DNA of 22,614 bases, taken from the NCBI GenBank assembly GCA_964609795.1, contig CAZSTC010000037.1, positions 1 through 22,614 of the forward strand, written 5' to 3'. Of the stretch, positions 8,326 to 15,042 are shown in pieces. Source of the DNA: UBA1412 sp964609795. Its GTDB lineage: Bacteria > Verrucomicrobiota > Verrucomicrobiia > Limisphaerales > UBA1412. Positions within the stretch are counted from its first letter, which is position 1. Each line of letters starts with the position of its first letter. The notes beneath the pieces were generated by a model. The model was not told the origin of the DNA, did not search any database, and saw only the letters and a program-made list of their open reading frames with translations. Made by a program: the position numbers and the translations under genes.

Positions 8326-8349
8326 GGTTGTCGGCAGTACGACCACTGC
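8326..8349 (+). promoter_or_regulatory. Two mutually exclusive leader hairpins next to a ribosome binding site
   Basis: ACGACC (8339-8344) can pair with GGTTGT (8326-8331). Alternatively GCAGT (8334-8338) can pair with ACTGC (8345-8349), which places ACGACC in the loop. The two pairings exclude each other. The second ends directly before the purine-rich GGAAGGG (8350-8356), which sits eight bases before the ATG at 8365. Confidence 0.35.
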
Positions 8350-8364
8350 GGAAGGGATGTATTT

Positions 8365-8649
8365 ATGCTATCAACATTGAGAGATAACAGTTTCGCAGAA
8401 CCAGAAGACAGCGATTACTTTCACGTTCAAAGCTCTGAGCTGTATAAGGAGTTCCAAGCTGAAAAAGAGGAGATTATGCGCCATAAGTGGATCGAGTCTG
8501 AAAAAGCGGGTTATGATATTGGCTTTGAGCGTGCTCTGACTGATTGGCGTATTAAATATCGCACTAAATGGTTGGAGGCCCGAATGAAAAAAAGGCTCCA
8601 AAGCCAAGCCCCCATGAAGGAAAGTTTACCTCAAAGTTTTCCTCAATAA
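8365..8649 (+). CDS. Small charged protein of unknown function
   Basis: A 94-residue protein with a good start: GGAAGGG at 8350-8356 and the ATG eight bases later. It is highly charged and probably helical, with the segment IESEKAGYDIGFERALTDW (about 36-54) followed by a basic tail (KYRTKWLEARMKKRLQ). I have an impression that short proteins with this KWxxSEKAGxDIGFExA pattern occur in other bacteria, but I cannot name a family. There is no signal peptide, membrane segment or cysteine/histidine metal site. It ends 59 bases before the chosen pyrB start and may share a transcript with it. The ribosome binding site and non-random amino-acid pattern support a real gene; its role is unknown. Confidence 0.72.
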   Translation: MLSTLRDNSFAEPEDSDYFHVQSSELYKEFQAEKEEIMRHKWIESEKAGYDIGFERALTDWRIKYRTKWLEARMKKRLQSQAPMKESLPQSFPQ

Positions 8650-8708
8650 CGTTCCACCTCCTTCGTCTTACACTCTCCAAACTGAGCCCCCCTCTTAATC
8701 AACATCAA

Positions 8709-9677
8709 ATGGACTGGACTCGTAAAGATCTTGTAGATATTGAAAGTCTCTCTCCCTCTGAGATCCAGACCTTGTTAAATTGCGCTCAGTATTTCAAAAA
8801 AGTCTGCCTCTCTCCTAGAAAGCACGCCCCTCTTCTCCAAGGCTATACTGTAGCCAATTTTTTCGTTGAACCATCCACCCGAACCAGGACCAGCTTTGAG
8901 TTGGCTGCAAAACATTTGGGAGCGACTGTTGTGAATCTTTCAGCGGAAAGCTCCTCTCTCAAGAAGGGAGAAACCTTGAAAGATACAGTGTTGAACTTGC
9001 AGGCTCTACAAACTGATGTGCTCGTAATGCGCCATAGCGCCTCAGGCGCGCCTCAGTTCGTCGCTGAAAGAGTCCGCTCCGCTGTACTAAACGGAGGAGA
9101 TGGTGCCCACGAGCACCCCACTCAGGGTTTTTTAGACGCATTAACCATTCTAGACAGAAAGGGTTCCTTTAAGGGGGTTCGAGTCACTATATTAGGAGAT
9201 ATCCTCTACAGTCGAGTAGCTCGATCGAATATTTGGCTTTTAACCAAAATGGGAGCTCATGTTACTCTCTGCGGACCTCCCACGCTGGTTCCAATGAGCT
9301 TCGAAAAAATGGGGTGCAAAGTCTCCCACAAGGTTGAAGATGCAATTGCCGAAGCTGATTTTGTCAACCTTTTGCGGATTCAGCATGAACGTCAGCGTAA
9401 ATCTGCTTTCCCAAGCCTCAGTGAGTATACCTCCTTCTTCGGTTTGACCCAAGAAAGGGTGCGTTTGATGAAGCCTGATGCAACAATTATGCACCCGGGC
9501 CCGATCAATCGTGGTGTGGAAATTGATAGTGAAGTCGCTGACTGTGGTCGCTCTGTCATCTTAAACCAAGTGACTAATGGCTTGGCGGTCCGTATGGCCG
9601 CACTTTATCTGGTCACCGGACACGCTCCATCAGCACTGAAAGATGCCCTTGAATCCATGGGGTTTGATCTTTCTTAG
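8709..9677 (+). CDS. pyrB: Aspartate carbamoyltransferase, catalytic chain
   Basis: Catalyses carbamoyl phosphate plus L-aspartate to N-carbamoyl-L-aspartate, the committed step of pyrimidine synthesis, in the cytosol as a trimer. The 322-residue length is normal. Visible motifs are the carbamoyl-phosphate loop PSTRTRTSFE (Ser56-Thr57-Arg58-Thr59-Arg60), the 80s-loop region (SAESSSLKKGETLKDT), EHPTQGFLDA (His136, Gln139), the aspartate-domain start GDILYSRVARS, and MHPGPINRGVEID near the C-terminus. Start: the ATG at 8709 gives a normal N-terminus (MDWTRKDLVDIE). An in-frame ATG at 8568 would add 47 unusual residues and overlap the small gene in another frame. No ribosome binding site is evident. 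No pyrI, pyrC or pyrR is adjacent, so it stands alone or is paired only with the small upstream gene. Confidence 0.96.
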   Translation: MDWTRKDLVDIESLSPSEIQTLLNCAQYFKKVCLSPRKHAPLLQGYTVANFFVEPSTRTRTSFELAAKHLGATVVNLSAESSSLKKGETLKDTVLNLQALQTDVLVMRHSASGAPQFVAERVRSAVLNGGDGAHEHPTQGFLDALTILDRKGSFKGVRVTILGDILYSRVARSNIWLLTKMGAHVTLCGPPTLVPMSFEKMGCKVSHKVEDAIAEADFVNLLRIQHERQRKSAFPSLSEYTSFFGLTQERVRLMKPDATIMHPGPINRGVEIDSEVADCGRSVILNQVTNGLAVRMAALYLVTGHAPSALKDALESMGFDLS

Positions 9678-9868
9678 CTTTTACAAGCCTCTCCCTTTTT
9701 GAATTCACATATTTCATTTCTCCGTTCCTGGAAGAATAAAATAGCGATTGGCATTCCGTATCCTTCAGTTTTAAATAGCCGACAACAAACCATCATGCTC
9801 AATAAACGATATCGAAGAATGTTGCTCATTTAAGAGGCCGAACCGGCGTTAGAATCTGATGATATTGT

Positions 9869-9897
9869 TTGACAAAAAAAGCTTTTTGGATTACACG
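9869..9897 (+). promoter_or_regulatory. Probable promoter of the EPS/regulator operon
   Basis: A perfect TTGACA (9869-9874) is followed after 17 bp by TACACG (9892-9897), a weak -10 box matching three of six positions. Initiation near 9905 would give a leader of about 40 bases before the ATG at 9947. It lies in the 269-bp gap after pyrB. The remainder of that gap (9678-9868) shows only a small palindrome CGATATCG and no gene or strong terminator. A weak -10 with a perfect -35 may indicate an activated promoter. Confidence 0.42.
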
Positions 9898-9946
9898 TTC
9901 CCTTGGGAAGAAATGCTTTGATACTACAGTACTGGTTGAGATCGAA

Positions 9947-11557
9947 ATGGGAAAAGAAAGTTCAATCAAAATTTTGGCTGTTGATGATGACAGCTTCATG
10001 CGGAAGGTGGTCAAAATTTGTCTGCCCGAACCCACCTACCAGGTAGTAGCTTGCGCTAATGCCATGGAAGCGATGGCTCTTTTTAAAAAAGAGCATTTTG
10101 ATCTCCTCATTTTGGATATCATGATGCCTGGAATCAGTGGAATGGAGCTGCGCTCGCTAATTAGAGGAGAAAATCCTGATATTCCTATTATCATGCTGAC
10201 AGCAAAGGTCGATGATGCCGAAGGAACACTTCTAAAAGAAATTTCTAACGATAAGAATACATACTATCAAAGCAAAGGTTTTAGCAAGGAGCAGTTGGAA
10301 GCCACTGTTTCCAGTATTGTTTCTGAAATGCAGGCAAACAAGGAGGAGAAAAACTATTTCGCTGAAATGGAGAAAGATATTTCTCTGGCTGGTGAGATTC
10401 AAAAGTTCATGCTTCCTCACTGGTATAGTTATGAAAACGACACCGTCTTTGCTCACTATTATTACCCATACATGAAAATCACCGGCGATATTGTAAATAC
10501 TTTTAAAATCGCCGACGGTTTGTTTTTGAAGGTTGTGGGCGATATTTCAGGACACGGCATCCGTTCTGCCCTCTGCATGTCAGCGGTTGAAATCTCTATA
10601 TCCAGCTTTATACGGAAGTCATCCAGCGATAAAATAGAACCGCATCATTTGCTCAATCATTTACAAACTTTCCTGGAAGATATATCGACTGACCACTATA
10701 TGACTTGCTTGGTAGGCGTTATTGATTTCAATAAACAAATTATTGCCTATCAAACAGCGGGGCACCCGGATTTTATTATCTTCAGCCCTTCCCAAGGACT
10801 TATTGAACAAGTCCACAGCAAAGAAAAAGGGGGTATTCCCTTGGGACTTGTGTCCGGAACTGTGTACACTGAAACTGATACACAAGTTATCTCTTTCCCG
10901 GAAGATTCCATCATTTTCGCCTACACAGACGGGTTAAACGATATTCAAAACAAACATGGAGAGACCTCTGGGGATGAGCTTCTGCATGAGTTTATTGCAT
11001 CTGTAGCTAAAGAGGGGCTGACGCCCTCTACTAATTTTAGAATTGCAGATGTTTTTTTCAAACTTGGTTACACCGTTGTAAAAGATGATATTTCTATTTC
11101 AGCCATCTCCCGAAAAATTGCAAAAAACCAGTCTTTCTATTACAGCGTTAGCCCCTCTACAAAGTCCATAGATGATTTTGTGCAAATTGCCCACAAACTG
11201 ATACTGCAACAAACTGGGGACGAATCTCTCGCTGCTAAAGTAGAAATCACGTTTTCGGAGTTCCTGAATAATGTATTTATTCACGGACTTGGAAATCGAA
11301 GCGCTATGCGCCCCATTATTTTTATAAGTATAGAGCTTAGAAAAGAGGATATTTTACTATCAGTTTTTGATAGAGGAAAAGCATGGGATATGCATCCGGT
11401 GTCCCAAGCTGATGACCATCAAGCTGATCAACAGAATCGAAAACTTGAATTTTCGGGCAGAGGCCTTTACCTTCTGAAGAAAATCACATCGTCAATATGC
11501 CGAAATCGCTATGCCGATGCGTTAAACGAAACAACATTTACCATTGCTTACAAATGA
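9947..11557 (+). CDS. Receiver - SpoIIE/RsbU-type phosphatase - RsbW-like ATPase regulator
   Basis: A 536-residue cytosolic signalling protein with three modules. The receiver domain (about 7-125) has the acidic pair Asp13/Asp14, phosphoacceptor Asp57 in LILDIMMPG, Thr85 and Lys110. The PP2C-like SpoIIE domain (about 140-375) has TGDIVN (Asp181), GDISGHG (Asp199), TAGHPDF and TDGL (Asp328). The last position of the usual GGDxxD motif is Asn here. The C-terminal GHKL ATPase/anti-sigma-like domain (about 395-536) has N-box EFLNNVFIHG (Glu438, Asn442), VFDRGKAWD and SGRGLYLLK. Such proteins dephosphorylate an STAS anti-sigma antagonist, and the ATPase domain can phosphorylate it or bind a sigma factor; no STAS gene is seen here. 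The ATG at 9947 is preferred because the receiver begins directly after it; a TTG at 9869 is part of the probable -35 box. It overlaps the HPt gene and heads the EPS genes. Confidence 0.9.
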   Translation: MGKESSIKILAVDDDSFMRKVVKICLPEPTYQVVACANAMEAMALFKKEHFDLLILDIMMPGISGMELRSLIRGENPDIPIIMLTAKVDDAEGTLLKEISNDKNTYYQSKGFSKEQLEATVSSIVSEMQANKEEKNYFAEMEKDISLAGEIQKFMLPHWYSYENDTVFAHYYYPYMKITGDIVNTFKIADGLFLKVVGDISGHGIRSALCMSAVEISISSFIRKSSSDKIEPHHLLNHLQTFLEDISTDHYMTCLVGVIDFNKQIIAYQTAGHPDFIIFSPSQGLIEQVHSKEKGGIPLGLVSGTVYTETDTQVISFPEDSIIFAYTDGLNDIQNKHGETSGDELLHEFIASVAKEGLTPSTNFRIADVFFKLGYTVVKDDISISAISRKIAKNQSFYYSVSPSTKSIDDFVQIAHKLILQQTGDESLAAKVEITFSEFLNNVFIHGLGNRSAMRPIIFISIELRKEDILLSVFDRGKAWDMHPVSQADDHQADQQNRKLEFSGRGLYLLKKITSSICRNRYADALNETTFTIAYK

Positions 11558-11865
11558 AAAGTCAAATTTTAAATTATCTGAGTCAATCCTTTGGTATAGA
11601 AGGAGAAGATGCTCTGGAACTATACAATTCTTTCATTGCAACCTTAGCCGATAATATGGGCAAATTCGATGCTCTCATGGAAAATGGAAATTATGAAGAG
11701 CTGACAAGAACCGCCCATACTGTAAAAGGTTGCGCAATGAATAGCGGGCATGAGGAAATGGCCGAAATCGCCCTTCAAATGGAAATGGCAGCAAAAAACA
11801 AAGATCGCACCATGTGCAGAGAACTTTCGGCTAAACTCAAAGACCTCTTTTCAATGCTTGAATAA
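11554..11865 (+). CDS. Histidine phosphotransfer (HPt) protein
   Basis: A 103-residue all-helical protein carrying the HPt signature TAHTVKGCAMNSG with phospho-acceptor His55 and the conserved Lys-Gly three residues on. This is a full-length single HPt domain. It would pass phosphoryl groups between a hybrid sensor kinase and a receiver. The obvious receiver is Asp57 of the protein encoded just upstream. The ATG overlaps that gene's stop (ATGA), so translation is probably coupled and expression equimolar. No sensor kinase gene is present in this window. A longer in-frame reading from 11497 only extends into the upstream gene and was not used. Confidence 0.9.
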   Translation: MKSQILNYLSQSFGIEGEDALELYNSFIATLADNMGKFDALMENGNYEELTRTAHTVKGCAMNSGHEEMAEIALQMEMAAKNKDRTMCRELSAKLKDLFSMLE

Positions 11866-11890
11866 CACTTTATGATTGTATTAGAATAAA

Positions 11891-12598
11891 ATGAGTCTTG
11901 AAAAAGAAGATATTATAAAATCCATAGAAGCTCGTAATGCGAAGACAAGTTTTGAGCGCACACTCAAAGCCTTTTTTTGGGACGCTACTGTTTGGCTTGC
12001 ATATGCTCTCAAACGAGCTATGGATATTTCTGTCTCTCTAATAGCGCTACTTCTTCTCTCACCACTGATGATTTTTATCGCTATTGCCATTAAATTAGAG
12101 TCAGAAGGTCCTATCATTTTTAAACAAACTCGAGTCGGCAAAAACGGCCGCCATTTTATTTTTTACAAGTTTCGCTCTATGAGAAAAACGGCTGAAGCAG
12201 ATAAGCAAAAAATACTCTTTCAAAATGAAAGTAAAGATGGAGTCATTTTCAAAATGAAAGATGACCCTCGAATCACTTCAGTCGGTAAATTCATTCGCAA
12301 ATACTCTATTGATGAGCTCCCTCAATTTTTTAACGTCCTTGAGGGAAGCATGAGCTTGGTGGGGCCTCGGCCACCTCTGCCTAATGAGGTCAAAGAATAT
12401 ACTCTTGAAGATCGGAAACGCCTTCACATTACTCCGGGTATTACTTGTATTTGGCAAATCGCAGGCAGGAGTAATATTCCTTTTAAACAACAGGTTAGTT
12501 TGGATGAAGAGTACATCAAAAATCGAGGTTTTTTCAGAGATATTGTCATTCTCCTTAAAACAATCCCCGCTGTTCTGACTGGTAGGGGCGCTTATTAA
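11891..12598 (+). CDS. Initiating phosphoglycosyltransferase (bacterial sugar transferase, WcaJ/PglC type)
   Basis: Transfers a sugar-1-phosphate from a nucleotide sugar to undecaprenyl phosphate, starting EPS repeat-unit assembly at the inner membrane. At 235 residues it is the short monotopic form: a basic N-terminal helix, one re-entrant membrane helix (about 47-68) with the helix-breaking Ser57-Pro58, then the catalytic domain. Conserved pieces are FKQTRVGKNGRHF, YKFRSM, the catalytic Asp141-Glu142 dyad in YSIDELPQF, SLVGPRP, and PGITCIWQIAGRS. It lacks the four-helix N-terminal domain of WbaP/WcaJ. The sugar is not predictable from the sequence. The ATG at 11891 lies 25 bases after the HPt stop, and the next gene starts six bases after this one ends, so it belongs to the same transcript. 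Confidence 0.95.
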   Translation: MSLEKEDIIKSIEARNAKTSFERTLKAFFWDATVWLAYALKRAMDISVSLIALLLLSPLMIFIAIAIKLESEGPIIFKQTRVGKNGRHFIFYKFRSMRKTAEADKQKILFQNESKDGVIFKMKDDPRITSVGKFIRKYSIDELPQFFNVLEGSMSLVGPRPPLPNEVKEYTLEDRKRLHITPGITCIWQIAGRSNIPFKQQVSLDEEYIKNRGFFRDIVILLKTIPAVLTGRGAY

Positions 12599-12604
12599 GC
12601 TCAA

Positions 12605-13960
12605 ATGCGTGCCATACTCAATCTTAGCCAACCTCCGTACTCATGGCTTAGTGAGTATTTCCCGGGATTAAGTCCATATATGATCCCATTATTAAGCAAG
12701 CCCCTCATTGAGTTTTACATAGACTTTTGCTACCTGAGCAAAGTAACGGATATCCTTGTAGTTCAAGAAAATTTTAATAGTGACCTGCTGAATTTTTTAT
12801 CTGATGGTTCTAAATGGGGGATAAGCATCACAAACGGAATAGGGTGTCAATCGAATAAATTAAAAGAAATTCTTCGTCGAAACTCTACTTTTTCACTAAA
12901 ATCTCCTTTTATTTTTTTTGAAGGATTCTTTTTCCCATTTTATAATAAGAAAAAATCACCAGCTAACTTCTATCCCCATCCTTTTCCAGTTAACAGAATC
13001 AGCATACATAATTCTCCAGAAGCTGTTAAACTTCCTTCCTTTGAAGAAATTGAACTTGACTCTATCCTAAGATATTTCAATCTCAATATGCTGTTACTTT
13101 CAAAATTCACTGAACAGCTCCTCATGAAAGGATATAAAGCTGAATCCAGAGTATTTATGGGGATGAACAATGTTGTTCCACGACTCTCAAAGCTCATACC
13201 TCCATTTGTCGTGGGGGATGACGTGCAAATTAAAGATAGGGCTCAGCTTGGGCCTGACGCTATTGTTGGCGACACTTGCATCATTGACAGCCGCTCTACG
13301 ATATCAAATTCTATTGTATTGGATAAAACATATGTCGGGACAGACTTAATTCTCGATAAGAAAATTATATATCGTAACAATATTATTGATCCTATTGCCG
13401 GCTTCATGGTCAGTTTTACTGATAGCTCCTTTTCTTCAAAGTTGGAAGGAAATCTTGTCAGGCAGTGGGCACGGCAGTGTATCACCAGTTTGTTTGCTGC
13501 TACTTTCATTTTTTGCATCACTCCATTTATGCTTTTATTTTTACTGATTGGAACTCCCAAGAAAAAAATGATTAGCTACAAGATGGCTACTGAAAGAATT
13601 TCTCCATACTTCATCCCATTGTACGAAAAAAATGACACTAACAAAAACACGTGGTTTTTTAAATTATCACTGGATAAGTTTCATCCACTTTGGCATGCAA
13701 TGCTCGGAAGAATTAACCTTATTGGTGATACTCTTTGGGATGCGGAAACTCAGGAAAATCTCTTACAGGAGTACAAAGATTATAGACCCGGGGCTCTAAC
13801 TTATTCGGACTCCATCGGAGATATTAAATCCAGCACCACTGAGAGCATTGTAGACGATCTGTTTTATCGGCACAATCGAACCCTTAAATCAGATATTTTA
13901 CTTATTTTAAGAACGTTTCTCGGGAAAATCCTTCGTGGAACCAAAGCTGATGAAGTCTAA
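12605..13960 (+). CDS. Fusion of degenerate nucleotidyltransferase, left-handed beta-helix and degenerate phosphoglycosyltransferase
   Basis: A 451-residue protein that looks like two EPS enzymes joined and both inactivated. Residues 1-190 follow the sugar-nucleotidyltransferase pattern (MRAILN..., then LLSKPLIEFYIDFCYLSKV, TDILVV), but the GxGTRLxPLT nucleotide loop is replaced by a sequence without that motif. Residues about 198-270 have hexapeptide-like strands (VVGDDVQIKD, AIVGDTCIID) typical of a left-handed beta-helix. From about 290 a membrane helix (292-316, with Thr306-Pro307) is followed by LSLDKFHPLW and LGRINLIGD. This mirrors YSIDELPQFF and GSMSLVGPRP of the neighbouring phosphoglycosyltransferase, and RPG (394-396) and the final helix also match. 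The catalytic Asp-Glu is Asp357-Lys358 here, and the QTRVG/YKFRSM part is missing. Most likely a scaffold or regulatory pseudoenzyme; this is inferred from motifs only. Confidence 0.7.
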   Translation: MRAILNLSQPPYSWLSEYFPGLSPYMIPLLSKPLIEFYIDFCYLSKVTDILVVQENFNSDLLNFLSDGSKWGISITNGIGCQSNKLKEILRRNSTFSLKSPFIFFEGFFFPFYNKKKSPANFYPHPFPVNRISIHNSPEAVKLPSFEEIELDSILRYFNLNMLLLSKFTEQLLMKGYKAESRVFMGMNNVVPRLSKLIPPFVVGDDVQIKDRAQLGPDAIVGDTCIIDSRSTISNSIVLDKTYVGTDLILDKKIIYRNNIIDPIAGFMVSFTDSSFSSKLEGNLVRQWARQCITSLFAATFIFCITPFMLLFLLIGTPKKKMISYKMATERISPYFIPLYEKNDTNKNTWFFKLSLDKFHPLWHAMLGRINLIGDTLWDAETQENLLQEYKDYRPGALTYSDSIGDIKSSTTESIVDDLFYRHNRTLKSDILLILRTFLGKILRGTKADEV

Positions 13961-15008
13961 GTATACATTCATATACAACACTGAGATTGAAAAAACCTTG
14001 GACTCTGCCCTTGCTGATATTGCAGAGGAAACGAGAGCTGATACCTCTTTTAGACACTTGAAATATCTCGTCTTGGGGGGCGGCTACGGACGTGGAGAGG
14101 GCGGCGTACTGATTAAAAAAAATGGAGAGGCAGCCCTCTACAACGATTTGGATTTTTTTGTAATTTCAAACACTCGTCTACGCTGGAAAAACAACCAGCT
14201 TAATCAATTTTTTAAGCATATCTCAGAAAAATGGGAAAAAAAGTTAGGGATTGATGTGGATTTCAGCAGAGCCATGGATGCCAAATACGTAAAAAGTCGC
14301 TCTCATATCATGGTTTGGAGGGAAATGATTTTAGCCCCAACTTTATTAATTGGAGATAAGGAGGATTTTCAAAGATACTTTTCTCAGATATCCCCTGTGA
14401 TGCCTCCTTCTGAAACAGCAAAACTTCTCGTAAACCGAATGTCGGGACTTTTTCTTGCAAAACAGAGGCTCCTTCGCAAGAGCGACCTCTTTCATGAGGA
14501 TTATGATTTTATTGCCCGCAATATTAACAAGGCTGTTTTGGCCTGTGGAGACGCCATTTTGCTATTCCATGGAATATATGCTTTAAAAGCTCAGGAAAGG
14601 CTTCAACACCTTGATATACTCTGTGTTCAGAAAACTGAGAAATGGGCTAAACTCAAGAAACTGTATGCAGAGGCAGTACATTTTAAAAAATTGCCCACTA
14701 TATCCCTGGATAGAGCGATCCAAATGAAAAAACTTCAAGAAACAGTTGAGCTCAGCTTTGAGACTGTTAGGACTGTAGAAAACTTTCTCCGCTCTCCTGA
14801 ACCCAAAGCTCTCATACGGAGATTGAAAGAACGTTTAATTATTTTTAAACTTGAGAAAGAATTTAGTTTTTTAAATATAAAATTTAGTTTTTTTGATAAT
14901 ATGTATTTTTGTTTCATCCTCGTGCTCATGAGCCTTCTCCAAGGCTCTGCCCCTCTTTCTGATGAGCATGAGAATACTTATAGAAAAATGTGGAATTATA
15001 TTGGATAG
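13950..15008 (+). CDS. Nucleotidyltransferase-fold protein in the EPS operon
   Basis: A 352-residue protein with no signal peptide. The N-terminal third matches the polymerase-beta/minimal nucleotidyltransferase pattern. A strand LVL leads into the glycine-rich GGGYGRGEGG (43-52), then YNDLDFFV gives Asp66 and Asp68, and a later strand GIDVDFS supplies Asp102/Asp104 as the third carboxylate. The active site thus looks complete. The rest is helical and lysine-rich, with a long helix around 250-285 and a hydrophobic segment near 315-335 (MYFCFILVLMSLLQG) that may touch the membrane. The acceptor substrate is unknown; sugar, phosphate carrier or protein are all open. The ATG at 13950 is preferred over a GTG at 13935. 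It overlaps the preceding gene by 11 bases, suggesting coupled translation and a functional link with the pseudoenzyme fusion. Confidence 0.72.
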   Translation: MKSKYTFIYNTEIEKTLDSALADIAEETRADTSFRHLKYLVLGGGYGRGEGGVLIKKNGEAALYNDLDFFVISNTRLRWKNNQLNQFFKHISEKWEKKLGIDVDFSRAMDAKYVKSRSHIMVWREMILAPTLLIGDKEDFQRYFSQISPVMPPSETAKLLVNRMSGLFLAKQRLLRKSDLFHEDYDFIARNINKAVLACGDAILLFHGIYALKAQERLQHLDILCVQKTEKWAKLKKLYAEAVHFKKLPTISLDRAIQMKKLQETVELSFETVRTVENFLRSPEPKALIRRLKERLIIFKLEKEFSFLNIKFSFFDNMYFCFILVLMSLLQGSAPLSDEHENTYRKMWNYIG

Positions 15009-15042
15009 TGATTCGGTTTAATTTATACTTTGGAAAGTACGT

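Noticed and set aside
8568..8708. Longer pyrB start at an in-frame ATG
   Set aside because: Would add 47 residues unlike aspartate carbamoyltransferases and overlap the small gene by 82 bp; the ATG at 8709 gives the usual N-terminus.
9869..9946. Upstream TTG start for the REC-SpoIIE-ATPase gene
   Set aside because: The TTG is part of a perfect TTGACA -35 box, and the added 26 residues precede the receiver domain without any pattern.
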